Assembly (NCBI RefSeq): GCF_022095615.2
Contig: NZ_CP155559.1
Location: forward strand, 1,237,501-1,301,500
Source: Bacillus thuringiensis
Lineage (GTDB): Bacteria > Bacillota > Bacilli > Bacillales > Bacillaceae_G
Length of the DNA stretch: 64,000 nt
Direction: 5' to 3'
The notes beneath the pieces were generated by a model. The model saw only the letters and a list, made by a program, of their open reading frames with translations, was not told where the DNA came from and made no database searches. Below, in pieces: positions 25,608-34,825 of the stretch. Every line of letters starts with the position of its first letter. The first letter of the stretch is position 1. The position numbers were made by a program, and so were the translations under genes.

Positions 25608-26024
25608 ATGTTTCGTTATTTTAAGTTCAAGCTAAATGATACAGTACAGTTTGCAGAAAACGATGGGCATATGTATCGCATTGTCGGTTATCGGTTAGAA
25701 AAAGGATTTTATCCAAAAGATGAATGGACTCATATTATTTATGAATTGTTGAGAGATTTTGATGGGTATACGATGGATGCGGAAGAGGAGGAGCTTGTAA
25801 AGGTCATTCAAGTAGAGGATGAGTATTACAAAATACAAGAAGTATCGGGCTATCGTTATCCAGTAAAAATGAAGCAAAAACAACAAGTGATGAAAGTAGA
25901 AAAAATTGATGACTTATTAGATACGTATAATGATTATAAAAGATTGGCGGATTTCTTTAAAGATTTATCGTATGAACAAAAAGCGGAAGAAGTATTGCAG
26001 GAAATGAAAAGACGTAGAGCATGA
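25608..26024 (+). CDS. Conserved hypothetical cytosolic protein
   Basis: 138 residues from the ATG at 25608 (AAGTAGGTGAAGG upstream); a GTG 9 bp earlier is less likely. The N-terminal half looks like a small beta-barrel (KLNDTVQFAENDGHMYRIVG), and the C-terminal half is a charged helix with a long Lys/Gln/Asp-rich stretch ending in KRRRA. No signal peptide, membrane segment or known motif. Function unknown. Confidence 0.65.
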   Translation: MFRYFKFKLNDTVQFAENDGHMYRIVGYRLEKGFYPKDEWTHIIYELLRDFDGYTMDAEEEELVKVIQVEDEYYKIQEVSGYRYPVKMKQKQQVMKVEKIDDLLDTYNDYKRLADFFKDLSYEQKAEEVLQEMKRRRA

Positions 26025-26025
26025 G

Positions 26026-26058
26026 CGGGCAGTCTATTATAAGACTGTCCTCTATTTT
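26026..26058 (+). terminator. Rho-independent terminator
   Basis: Stem GGCAGTCT/AGACTGTC with loop, then TCTATTTTT, after the hypothetical gene. Confidence 0.75.
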
Positions 26059-26123
26059 TGACGGTGCATCAAAGTGTATTTTCCGTTACAATGAGAGAAT
26101 CAATAGAAATAAGGTGATACAGT

Positions 26124-27047
26124 ATGGAAACGAACAAGAAGGGCGAATGGTGCGAAATTACTGTTCCAGCTACATGGAATGGTATAAGCATTGAGTCGTT
26201 ATTAAAAATAGAATGGGAAATACCGAAAAAGTTGTTACATCATCTTCGTATGGAGAAAGGTGTTACCGTTAACGGAGAACAGAGAAGATGGAATGATCTT
26301 TTAAAAGAAGGCGATAAGTTACAAGTTCATATGTTTATGGAGGAAGAGTACGGTGTGGAGCCTGAATATGGTGAATTAGATGTAGCATATGAAGACGATC
26401 ACGTACTCATCGTAAATAAGCCGGAGAAGATGGACACACATCCTGCTGAAAAAGGTGGAACGGGAACACTTGCAAACCTCGTTGCCTTTCATTTTCAAAT
26501 GCAAGGTTTAGAGACGAAGGTTCGTCATATTCATCGGTTAGATAAAGATACGACAGGTGGTGTCGTGTTTGCTAAGCATAGAATTGCTGGTGCAATTATG
26601 GATCGTTTATTAATGGAACGAAAAATTAAAAGAACATATGCGGCGCTTGTGGAAGGGAAAGTAAAAAAGAAGCAAGGCACAATTGACGCAGCTATTGGAA
26701 GAGACCGTCATCATGCGACGAGAAGACGTGTTTCTCCAAAGGGAGATCAAGCTATAACACATTATAAAGTAGAGAAGTATTTTAAAAACCAAAATGTTAC
26801 GCTTGTAACGTTACAATTAGAAACAGGTAGAACACATCAAATTCGTGTTCATATGAGTTATAATGACAATCCATTAATTGGGGATGTATTATATGGCGGG
26901 CAAACGAAATATATGACAGGGCAAGCATTACATGCGATGAAGATTCACTTCTTACATCCAATCATGAAAGAAGAGATTGAAGTGGATGTGCCATTTCCTG
27001 TAAAATTAAATAATACAATGAAAGAATTTCAAAGAATGAATGCGTAA
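26124..27047 (+). CDS. RNA pseudouridine synthase, RluA/RluD family
   Basis: 307 residues from an ATG with AAGGTGATAC upstream. An N-terminal S4-like RNA-binding region (about 14-75) precedes the catalytic domain. The HRLDKDTTGG motif holds the catalytic Asp140, and TGRTHQIRVHM and PLIGDVLYGG are family signatures. It isomerises uridine in rRNA or tRNA; the target site cannot be predicted. The closest B. subtilis type would be YhcT/YjbO-like. The region after the stop has no clear terminator. Confidence 0.9.
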   Translation: METNKKGEWCEITVPATWNGISIESLLKIEWEIPKKLLHHLRMEKGVTVNGEQRRWNDLLKEGDKLQVHMFMEEEYGVEPEYGELDVAYEDDHVLIVNKPEKMDTHPAEKGGTGTLANLVAFHFQMQGLETKVRHIHRLDKDTTGGVVFAKHRIAGAIMDRLLMERKIKRTYAALVEGKVKKKQGTIDAAIGRDRHHATRRRVSPKGDQAITHYKVEKYFKNQNVTLVTLQLETGRTHQIRVHMSYNDNPLIGDVLYGGQTKYMTGQALHAMKIHFLHPIMKEEIEVDVPFPVKLNNTMKEFQRMNA

Positions 27048-27138
27048 AGTGTAAGTTTAAATTTGAGAAAAATAGATTCTTGCAGGAATTTCTCTAAAAG
27101 AAGCGAAGCCGTTAAGAGAAAAGAGAGGTGAGAATCAC

Positions 27139-27744
27139 TTGGTCAAATATAAATATATACTAGGAATATTTTTCGCTTGTCTTTTAGTTACTCTATGCCT
27201 CTATCCATATTTACCAAACCTTATGGCAGTACATTGGAATGAAAATGGTGTGGCGAATGAGTTTATGAGTAAACAAGTTGTTTTAGCATTTATTCCTTGT
27301 CTTATTATTTTTTTACATGGATTCGTGTATATTATTTCACATAATATATATAAGTTTAATGAGGGCGAGCATGTCATTACAAATGGATTTATAAAAACAA
27401 TTACTTTATTTATGTTGTTTATCCATATGCTAATTCTTTTTATTAATTTTGAAAGCATGATATCCTTTCAGACAGGACTAACAATTGGAATTAGTATGTT
27501 TCTTTTTATGCTTAGTAAAGGGTTTAAAACAGTTAAGAGTACGGAAAAAGACCCGATTAAATTACAAAAAATTCGTTTAGTGAGTAGGCGGATTTTCCAA
27601 GTGATGGCATGTAGTATATTATTTTCATTGTTTTTGAACTTGAAATGGGGATTTTATGTGTTGCTTAGTGTAATAAGTTGTGGCTCTATTTTGTTTATGT
27701 TCTACATATTGTACTCATATATAATAGAAAGTTATGAAACATAA
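27139..27744 (+). CDS. Multi-pass membrane protein with DUF1648 motif (SdpI-like)
   Basis: 201 residues from a TTG start with AGAGAGGTGAG upstream. Six hydrophobic segments. The first loop PNLMAVHWNENGVANEFMSK is the DUF1648 motif shared with SdpI, the immunity protein of the SDP toxin. There is no toxin-like gene beside it, so an immunity role is only a possibility. Monocistronic with a strong terminator. Confidence 0.75.
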   Translation: MVKYKYILGIFFACLLVTLCLYPYLPNLMAVHWNENGVANEFMSKQVVLAFIPCLIIFLHGFVYIISHNIYKFNEGEHVITNGFIKTITLFMLFIHMLILFINFESMISFQTGLTIGISMFLFMLSKGFKTVKSTEKDPIKLQKIRLVSRRIFQVMACSILFSLFLNLKWGFYVLLSVISCGSILFMFYILYSYIIESYET

Positions 27745-27780
27745 AAAAGGGTCTTCTCATCATGAGAAGACCCTTTTAAT
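27743..27780. terminator. Bidirectional terminator
   Basis: 15-bp stem (AAAAGGGTCTTCTCA / TGAGAAGACCCTTTT) with loop TCA, between convergent genes (membrane protein + and CAP protein -). Confidence 0.9.
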
Positions 27781-27784
27781 CTAT

Positions 27785-28612
27785 TTATTTCGTAATAAAT
27801 TGTTGTGTCCAGTAGTTGCCGCTCTCTACATAGCCAACACCGATGTGAGTGAATCCGTTATTTAAGATGTTTGCACGGTGTCCAGCACTGTTCATCCAAG
27901 CTTGTACTACTTCTTCAGGTGAACGTTGGCCTTGAGCGATGTTTTCACCTGCAGATGTATAAGAAATACCAAATTTCTTCATCATGTCAAACGGAGACCC
28001 GTATGTAGGGCTATTATGATCAAAGTAGTTGTTTTTTTGCATATCTTCAGACTTGATACGTGCTACTTTGCTTAATTCAGTATCGATTTTTAGTGCTGGT
28101 AAGCCTTGTTTTGCACGTTCAGCGTTTGTTAATTCAACAACACGTTGTTCGAATTCGCTTAAAGATTTTGCTTCTTCAGCAGGCTTTTGCTCAGCAGGTT
28201 TTTGTTCAGCAGGTTTTTGAGTATTGTTGTTTTCAGCAGGTTTTTGAGCTTCTGGTTTTTGAACTTCTTCAGCAGGCTTTTGCTCAACTGGTTTTTGCTC
28301 AGCAGGCTTTTGAGTTTCTGGCTTAGCTGTTGGTTGCTCAATTACAACATTTTCAGTTGGTTGTTGACCAGGAATGAAGCAGTTTGGTTGGAAATTACCT
28401 TGTTGCCATTGTGCTAATGACTCAACGCCCATAGATTGTAAGAATGCTTGTAATTCTTGTTGGCTCATTTGCTTCATCATCACTTTTGAATGCTGAATAT
28501 TTTGAACCTTTATGTTAGATGGTTGTACTGTTGCAGCTTGTGCATCTAAAGATGATACTCCTAAAGTAAGAGCTGTTGCAGCAGCTACAGATAATAAAAC
28601 ACGGTTTTTCAT
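27785..28612 (-). CDS. Secreted CAP/SCP-domain protein (YkwD-like)
   Basis: 275 residues from an ATG with AGGGGGACAC upstream. The signal peptide ends near AQA (about residue 26). The middle (about 95-145) is a low-complexity linker of Lys-Pro units (QKPAEQKPVEQKPAEE). The C-terminal CAP domain (about 150-275) has LTNAERAKQGLPAL, YFDHNSPTYGSP, GENIAQG and HRANILN, the usual cavity histidines and glutamate. Bacterial CAP proteins are secreted or wall-associated with largely unknown activity; YkwD of B. subtilis is the nearest named relative. Single-gene unit. Confidence 0.88.
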   Translation of the reverse strand: MKNRVLLSVAAATALTLGVSSLDAQAATVQPSNIKVQNIQHSKVMMKQMSQQELQAFLQSMGVESLAQWQQGNFQPNCFIPGQQPTENVVIEQPTAKPETQKPAEQKPVEQKPAEEVQKPEAQKPAENNNTQKPAEQKPAEQKPAEEAKSLSEFEQRVVELTNAERAKQGLPALKIDTELSKVARIKSEDMQKNNYFDHNSPTYGSPFDMMKKFGISYTSAGENIAQGQRSPEEVVQAWMNSAGHRANILNNGFTHIGVGYVESGNYWTQQFITK

Positions 28613-29076
28613 GATGTGTGTCCCCCTATATAAAGTTTTAATTTGTTTTCACACGATTTGTTTTGACAGCCTGTCTGACTGACCAATTCATCGTAGCATA
28701 CAATTTACGAGAAAAAAGATGGAAAAAAATTCATAGACTTTAAAATTACCTAATTTATCCTAAGTGAAGAAAAGGGAGAAAATAAGAGAAACATAGAGTA
28801 TAAAAGGAATTTTCAGCATTTTTATACTTCGTTTTAAGCGGGGATTTCTGGATAAATGTACCTATATTGAAAATGAAGAATCCTATTGTATCAATGATTT
28901 GAGCGTTTTTTTGAGGAATATACTGGATTGATTTTTACAAAACTGTAATGTTTCTGTTGTTCTTTTTTATAATAAAGTAACATATTCTTAATCTTGTAGC
29001 GGACAAAAAAGCGGCTATCTCTTTACATAGACGAAGGAGATAGCCGTTTTCCTATTATTACGTATGTTACGAGTTA
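28613..29076. other. Intergenic region upstream of the CAP-protein gene
   Basis: 464 bp with no gene. It includes GACAGCCTGTC (28665-28675) followed by TGACTGACC, a possible repressor operator close to the CAP-protein promoter, and the glcF terminator at its right end. The central 250 bp is AT-rich and shows nothing further. Confidence 0.45.
29004..29050 (-). terminator. Terminator of the glcDF operon
   Basis: 10-bp stem CGGCTATCTC/GAGATAGCCG with a 15-base loop. On the minus strand it is followed by GCTTTTTTG. Confidence 0.8.
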
Positions 29077-30405
29077 TTACGAGTTGGTTTCAATTGCTTC
29101 TAATAATAAATCTACAACGTGAATTCCTCTCATTTTATGAGAAAGTCCTTCTCGTTCAATGCCTAATTTCATTTGTAGTAGACAACCTGGATTTGCAGTA
29201 ACAATAGTTGCTGCTTCTGTTTCATGTACACGATCCATTTTATAATCTAGAAATTCCATGGATAGTTCTGAATGAACAATATTGTAAATACCAGCAGAAC
29301 CACAGCAGCGATCAGCATCTTTCATTTCACGGTATGTTGCGCCTTGAATTGCTTCTAGTAACATACGAGGTTCTGAAGATGTTCGCATAACATTGCGTAA
29401 ATGACAAGAGTCTTGATACGTAATAATTTGCGGTGTGAGTCGTAAGTCAGTTCGTTTATGGAAATCTAGTTCTACTAGAATAGCGGTAATATCTTTAATT
29501 TTAGAAACAAACTGCTTTGCACGTTCTGCCCACTGTGGATCGTCTTTTAAAAGATAATCGTAGTCTACGAGGTAAGCTCCGCAACCACCAGCATTGGTAA
29601 TAATATAGTCGATATTTAAATCTTCGAATGCTTTTATATTGAGTTTTGCTAATTCTTTTGCTCCACTTTTCTCACCAGCATGCCCATGTAATGCCCCGCA
29701 GCAACTTTGTGTTTTCGGAATAACGATATCGCAACCAGCTAACTGAAGAAGTTTCATCGTTGCGTTATTTGTTTCTAAAAACATCGTATCCATTAAACAG
29801 CCCGTGAAGAATGCAACTTGTTTCTTTTTTGTACTTTCAGCGGGTAAAAATTCAGGACGATCTTTCATTGCTTTCATTTTAGGGACTTTTGGTAAAACGA
29901 GATCCATTGTTGCAAGTGTTTCAGGGAATAACTTCATGATCCCTGTTTTATGTGTTAGCGTTTGTAAACCAGAACGCTGATAAAATCCGATTAGTCCTGT
30001 TAAAGTTCTCATTCGATTTTGATGCGGGAATAGTCCTTCAAAAACGATTTTACGAACGGCTCTCACTGGCACCGAGAACTTTTTATTTTGATTTATAATA
30101 TTACGAGCTTCTTCTAATAAATGTCCATAATTCACACCAGATGGACAAACAGGTTCACAAGCACGGCAGCCGAGGCAAACATTTAATGTGTTTTCAACAT
30201 CTTCATCTGGCTCAATTAAACCGTCAACGACCGCTTTCATTATTGCGATACGTCCTCGTGGTGAATGTGATTCTTTATATCCAGATTGGATGTAAGTAGG
30301 ACAAGTTGGTAAGCAGAAACCGCATCGCATACAGTTTAGTAGTTCATCTTCACTTAATCGTTCTTTAAATTCCTTTTGAATGTTTTCTTTATTTAATGTT
30401 GTCAT
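29077..30405 (-). CDS. glcF: Glycolate oxidase iron-sulfur subunit GlcF
   Basis: 442 residues. Two 4Fe-4S ferredoxin clusters lie near the N-terminus (CMRCGFCLPTCP and CLGCRACEPVCP, about residues 24-80), followed by two CCG domains (SCCGALHGHAGE and RCCGSAGIYN) of the heterodisulfide-reductase type. It passes electrons from the flavin subunit GlcD to the respiratory chain. Its ATG overlaps the glcD stop (ATGA), so the two are translationally coupled. No GlcE subunit is encoded nearby; Bacilli commonly have only the two-subunit form. Confidence 0.9.
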   Translation of the reverse strand: MTTLNKENIQKEFKERLSEDELLNCMRCGFCLPTCPTYIQSGYKESHSPRGRIAIMKAVVDGLIEPDEDVENTLNVCLGCRACEPVCPSGVNYGHLLEEARNIINQNKKFSVPVRAVRKIVFEGLFPHQNRMRTLTGLIGFYQRSGLQTLTHKTGIMKLFPETLATMDLVLPKVPKMKAMKDRPEFLPAESTKKKQVAFFTGCLMDTMFLETNNATMKLLQLAGCDIVIPKTQSCCGALHGHAGEKSGAKELAKLNIKAFEDLNIDYIITNAGGCGAYLVDYDYLLKDDPQWAERAKQFVSKIKDITAILVELDFHKRTDLRLTPQIITYQDSCHLRNVMRTSSEPRMLLEAIQGATYREMKDADRCCGSAGIYNIVHSELSMEFLDYKMDRVHETEAATIVTANPGCLLQMKLGIEREGLSHKMRGIHVVDLLLEAIETNS

Positions 30406-31814
30406 CGTTCAACCACCACTCTTTTGCGAGTGTCTTTCGCGAACATCTTGCCTGGATTCATAATGTTATTTGGGTCGAAGGCTTGTTTAATTCCTTGCAT
30501 AGCAGCAATACCTTCTTTACCTAATTTCATTTCTAAATAAGGAGCTTTCATCGCACCAACACCATGTTCACCAGTAATTGTGCCACCAAGTTCGATTGCT
30601 TTCGTAAATATTTCAGCAAAGGCTTGTTCAGCCCTGTGCATTTCTTCTTCATTACGAGCATCTGTCATACAAGTTGGATGTAGGTTGCCATCGCCAGCAT
30701 GCCCAAACGTACAAATAGGAATATTATATTTTTTGGCAATGGCATTAATAGCTTCAACCATCGGAGCAATCTGTGAACGTGGTACCGTTGCATCTTCCAA
30801 TATTGTTGTAGGTTTTAGTCTTGCAAGTGCTGATAGTGCACTACGGCGAGCTGTCCGAAGTGCATCTGCTTCCGCTTCATCTTTTGCAACGCGAACATCG
30901 ACTGCATTCATAGAACGACAAACGTTAGCCATTTTTTCAATATCTCGATTGACAACTTCGGGCGGGCCGTCTTGTTCGATTAATAAAATTGCTTTTACGT
31001 CAGTTGGTAAACCGATTTGTGCAAATTCTTCTACTACCTCGATTGTTGGCTGATCTAAAAACTCAAGTGTCGCTGGAATGATTTTATTTGCAATAATAGA
31101 AGAAACAGCACGTGCAGCTTCATTAATATCTTCATATAGTGCAAGCATCGTTTTCTTCGTTTCAGGCATAGGAACAAGTTTTAATATGGCTTCAGTTACG
31201 ACGCCAAGCGTTCCTTCAGAACCGATAAATAAACGAGTTAAATCGTAACCAGCTACATCTTTTGCTAATTTACCACCAGTACGAATAATATCGCCATTTG
31301 GTAGGACAAGTTCAAGACCCATCACATAATCACGTGTTACGCCATATTTTAATCCGCGTAATCCACCTGAGTTTTCATTAATGTTACCGCCGATTGTAGA
31401 AATTTTCATTGAGCTTGGATCTGGTGGGTAAAATAAACCCTTTTCTTCTACCGCTTTAATAATATCAAGCGTAATAACACCAGCTTGTACAGTAATTGTT
31501 AAATTCTCTTCATCAATTTCTAAAATGTTATTCATATGGCGGAAGATAAGGACGATACCGCCTTCAAGTGGACATGTCCCTGCGCAAAGGTTTGTGCCAG
31601 AACCACGAACATATACAGGAATTTTGTGAGTGTTACATACTTTTAACACGTCAGCTAATTCATTTGTATTACGAGGAGCAATGACTGCATCAGGCATTGC
31701 TTGGAAGTTTGGAGTGGCATCATAACTATACGTTAAACGCCCCATATTGGATGTATCTACATTATCTTTGCCAACAATGGATACGAATGAATGAATAATT
31801 TGCTTTTCTAACAT
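30402..31814 (-). CDS. glcD: FAD-linked 2-hydroxy-acid (glycolate) oxidase subunit GlcD
   Basis: 470 residues from an ATG with GAGGGGGA upstream. FAD-binding (VAO/PCMH) motifs PVYVRGSGTNLCAG and GGNINENSGGLRGLKYG, plus C-terminal HAGDGNLHPTC and GTITGEHGVG, define the FAD_binding_4 / FAD-oxidase_C family. It oxidises glycolate or D-lactate-like acids; the exact substrate cannot be separated from sequence. It forms an operon with glcF, with the CdaR-type regulator just upstream on the same strand. Confidence 0.9.
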   Translation of the reverse strand: MLEKQIIHSFVSIVGKDNVDTSNMGRLTYSYDATPNFQAMPDAVIAPRNTNELADVLKVCNTHKIPVYVRGSGTNLCAGTCPLEGGIVLIFRHMNNILEIDEENLTITVQAGVITLDIIKAVEEKGLFYPPDPSSMKISTIGGNINENSGGLRGLKYGVTRDYVMGLELVLPNGDIIRTGGKLAKDVAGYDLTRLFIGSEGTLGVVTEAILKLVPMPETKKTMLALYEDINEAARAVSSIIANKIIPATLEFLDQPTIEVVEEFAQIGLPTDVKAILLIEQDGPPEVVNRDIEKMANVCRSMNAVDVRVAKDEAEADALRTARRSALSALARLKPTTILEDATVPRSQIAPMVEAINAIAKKYNIPICTFGHAGDGNLHPTCMTDARNEEEMHRAEQAFAEIFTKAIELGGTITGEHGVGAMKAPYLEMKLGKEGIAAMQGIKQAFDPNNIMNPGKMFAKDTRKRVVVER

Positions 31815-31931
31815 TGGAAATCCCCCTCAAACTGTTAACGTAATTAGTCATAATAAAAAACGTTGTCACAGTGCTTTCATTATAATGATAAAAAAGTTGA
31901 GGGATTCTTTCTATGTATAATCATCTAAAGA

Positions 31932-33047
31932 TTAATCTATTTTATCGTTCTTTTTTGTATAATTATCTAATAAGAGGAGCGAGAAGTATAAAATGTTTAA
32001 GTCTTTGAATTGTTTCGGGTCAAGTCCTGTATGCTCCTCAATCTTTTTAAGTCTGTAATGCAATGTGTTAATGTGTATATGTAATTGTTCAGCTGTTTGT
32101 TTATAGGATTGGTTATAATCAATAAATAAGCGTAAAGTGTGCATAAGCTCAGGAGATGATAGTAAGTTTTCGATGGTGCGCCTTAGAAACTGTTCCCGCG
32201 TTTCAGTAGAAATATCTTGTAAGCACATTTCTAAACGTAAATCTTCATTAAATACAATTTTTTTCGTTTCAAGTGATACAGAAAGAGCTTGTAATGCTTG
32301 CTCGTACGATAAGTTCATATTGCTTGGTGTAGCGGATTTTCCAATCCCAATATATAAAGGAATAGAAAACAAAGTTTCACAGTCTTGTTTTAATCTTTTT
32401 AAAAATTGATACGTTTGCTCTTTGGAGTTTGTGGCTGTAAATAAAATGAATCGATCATTTCCCCAGCGAACAAATAGATGCTCCTTTGTTAATAGATTGC
32501 GTACGTGTTGCCAAATCTTACGCTGAAGCATCGTGTCATTTTGATCGATAGAGAACAAAATAAGTTGTTTCTTCTTATATAAATCAATACCAAGTGTTTT
32601 TGCGCGATCGAGAAAGCTTGGAGACCAGTCTGTATTTTGGAGCCAATCAAAGACAAATGCTTCATAAGAACGGTGTTCAAGTTCTAGTTGTTCTAAAAAG
32701 TAGTTTTCGTGAATGAGTAGTTCGGTCATTTTACGTAATATTTCTCCGTATTGTGAAATATTTTCAGGTTCGCCTGTAATTCCAATGACACCAATTACTT
32801 CGTCATGGAATAGTAAAGGGAGGTTCATACCCGCCTTTACGCCTTGCAAACGTTGTTCATCTTTTTTTGTAATAATGACAGTTTTCTTTTGTTTTGCACA
32901 GCGGAGTGCACCTTCATGAAATTGACCAATTCTTTCTATATCTGTACTTGCGATAATAACCCCTTGTATATTAATGATAATGATATTTTCTTTAATTAAT
33001 CTGCGTACTTCTCGTACAATTTTATTCGCTAAATCAGGAAAAAGCAT
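31932..33047 (-). CDS. CdaR-family transcriptional regulator
   Basis: 371 residues from the ATG at 33047, 8 bases after GAGGTG. The N-terminal sugar-diacid recognition domain (about 1-130, FPDLANKIVREVRRLI ... IIASTDIERIGQFHEGA) is followed by a GGDEF-like middle and a C-terminal PucR-type HTH (YKQTAEQLHIHINTLHYRLK, about 325-345). CdaR proteins activate carbohydrate-acid catabolic genes. It lies upstream of glcDF in the same orientation, separated by 117 bp, so it probably controls that operon in response to a glycolate-like acid. Confidence 0.87.
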   Translation of the reverse strand: MLFPDLANKIVREVRRLIKENIIIINIQGVIIASTDIERIGQFHEGALRCAKQKKTVIITKKDEQRLQGVKAGMNLPLLFHDEVIGVIGITGEPENISQYGEILRKMTELLIHENYFLEQLELEHRSYEAFVFDWLQNTDWSPSFLDRAKTLGIDLYKKKQLILFSIDQNDTMLQRKIWQHVRNLLTKEHLFVRWGNDRFILFTATNSKEQTYQFLKRLKQDCETLFSIPLYIGIGKSATPSNMNLSYEQALQALSVSLETKKIVFNEDLRLEMCLQDISTETREQFLRRTIENLLSSPELMHTLRLFIDYNQSYKQTAEQLHIHINTLHYRLKKIEEHTGLDPKQFKDLNILYFSLLLLDNYTKKNDKID

Positions 33048-33183
33048 AATTTGCACACCTCAAATTCTATTTGTTGTACATTATATATGTAATTGAAGTA
33101 AGAAAGGAAAATTTCACACTTTCCACACATTTATTTGTTATTTTACAATTATAACGAAATCATCCGAAGATGGAGGGAATCTT

Positions 33184-34158
33184 TTGAGAAAGTATGTTTT
33201 TCTTCTCTGTTTTTTATTTCTATTAGTAGGGTGTCAAGGAAGTTCATATGCACCGATTGCTAAAGATAAAAGTGTTATTATAACAACGAATATAAAAGAA
33301 GGTAGTATTAGTTTTGTTGATAAACAAACTAAAAAGTTAATTACGACATGGGAACTTAATGAGCCAATGGCAGGAGTTGCACTACTTCCAAACGGCGAGG
33401 ACATACTTGTATATGGCAAGCAGTTAGAGTACATGTATGTATATTCACTAACAGAAGGAAGGCAAGTGGACAAATATAACACTGGAAAAGGTATTGTAAA
33501 TGTGATTGTATCCGAAGATAAAAAGCAATTATTTGCTGCCGATCAAACTGCTCAAAAGGTAAGGTTCTTTACGATAAAAGGGAAAGAGACAGGGAGTGTA
33601 TCAACAGGAAAAGGACCAATAACGATGGTAGAGCACCATAACCAGTTATCTGTATTAAACTTTTATGATACGAAGCTAACGACCATTGATACAAAGAAAA
33701 AAGAAATGATACAATCCTTTATGATTCCCCCAGCATCAACGGGAGCGACAATTAGCCCAGATGGGAAAGAAATATGGATTGGCGGACATGGTGATGGAAA
33801 TCAAGTCAATGAAAAAGTATTAGTGTATTCATTGCAGAGCGGAGAAATGGTACGTTCTTTACATGCTCCGTTTATGCCTGTGAATATAACGAAGGATAGT
33901 AAGTATGTATATGCATTAAGTCACGGTTCGAATACGCTTAGAAAGTTTGATGTTAGCACGTATACAGAGGTGGCTTCTGTAGAAGTAGGATCGAACCCAT
34001 TTGCATTTTTGAAGAGCGGAGCAGAAGGATATGTAGCAAGCTATGATAGTGATGAAGTGTGTGTCATGGATATGAAGAATTTGAAAATAAAACAAACAAT
34101 TAAAGTCGGAAAAGGGCCGTTTCAACTCATAGAGAGGGAAGGGAAGGACAATGAGTAA
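33184..34158 (+). CDS. Lipoprotein with YncE-like beta-propeller
   Basis: 324 residues from a TTG with GGAGGGAATC upstream. A short signal and lipobox (LLVGC, Cys17) place it on the outer face. The mature part is a run of beta-propeller blades with repeated motifs (VSVSTGKGPI-, VEVGSNPFAF- and IKVGKGPFQL-like), as in YncE/cytochrome D1-type propellers. Its 3' end overlaps the response-regulator start by 8 bp, so it is co-translated with the two-component system and may present the signal to the kinase. That role is inference. Confidence 0.8.
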   Translation: MRKYVFLLCFLFLLVGCQGSSYAPIAKDKSVIITTNIKEGSISFVDKQTKKLITTWELNEPMAGVALLPNGEDILVYGKQLEYMYVYSLTEGRQVDKYNTGKGIVNVIVSEDKKQLFAADQTAQKVRFFTIKGKETGSVSTGKGPITMVEHHNQLSVLNFYDTKLTTIDTKKKEMIQSFMIPPASTGATISPDGKEIWIGGHGDGNQVNEKVLVYSLQSGEMVRSLHAPFMPVNITKDSKYVYALSHGSNTLRKFDVSTYTEVASVEVGSNPFAFLKSGAEGYVASYDSDEVCVMDMKNLKIKQTIKVGKGPFQLIEREGKDNE

Positions 34159-34822
34159 ATATAGGGTGCTAGTTGTAGATGATGAAAGTGATATGAGGCA
34201 GCTTGTTGGAATGTACTTAGATAATTTCGGATACGAGTGGGGAGAAGCTGAAAATGGAAAAGAGGCTCTAAAAAAATTAGAGACGGATCATTATGATTTC
34301 GTTGTATTAGATATTATGATGCCAGAAATGGATGGACTTTCAGTTTGTAAAGAAATTAGAAAAACGTCGGATGTACCAATTATATTTTTAACAGCAAAAG
34401 GTGAAGAGTGGAATAGGGTGAACGGCTTACGTATGGGAGCAGATGATTATATTGTAAAGCCATTTAGTCCTGGAGAACTAATTGCTCGTATGGAAGCTGT
34501 GTTAAGACGTTATACAAAGCAAGAGCAACAAGAGGAGATTCAGTTTGGACCGATCCTTATTAATGAAAAAAGTAGGAAGATTGAGGCTGATGGTGAGCCG
34601 ATTTCTCTTACAGTAAAAGAGTTTGATTTACTCTATTTTCTTTGCCAACATACAGGGCAAGTATTTAGCCGGGAACAATTGCTGGAAAAGGTATGGGGAT
34701 ATGATTATGCCGGAAGTACAAGAACAGTAGATACGCACGTGAAAACGATGCGTTTGAAGCTTGGAGAAAGTGGAAACTACATTCAAACGGTTTGGGGTGT
34801 AGGCTATAAATTTGAGGTGTAA
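34151..34822 (+). CDS. OmpR/PhoB-family response regulator
   Basis: 223 residues. The receiver domain (about 1-120) has DD at 10-11, phospho-acceptor Asp54 in LDIMMPEMDG, and conserved Thr and Lys in FLTAKGEE and VKPFSPGEL. The winged-helix DNA-binding domain (about 130-222) ends in TVWGVGYKF. It overlaps the lipoprotein gene and is followed after 3 bp by the kinase gene. Target genes are unknown; the flanking operons are candidates. Confidence 0.92.
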   Translation: MSKYRVLVVDDESDMRQLVGMYLDNFGYEWGEAENGKEALKKLETDHYDFVVLDIMMPEMDGLSVCKEIRKTSDVPIIFLTAKGEEWNRVNGLRMGADDYIVKPFSPGELIARMEAVLRRYTKQEQQEEIQFGPILINEKSRKIEADGEPISLTVKEFDLLYFLCQHTGQVFSREQLLEKVWGYDYAGSTRTVDTHVKTMRLKLGESGNYIQTVWGVGYKFEV

Positions 34823-34825
34823 CGT

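Noticed and set aside
31815..31931. Possible cre site before glcD (TGAAAGCACTGTGA on the minus strand)
   Set aside because: Only 11 of 14 consensus positions match and the central CG is missing.
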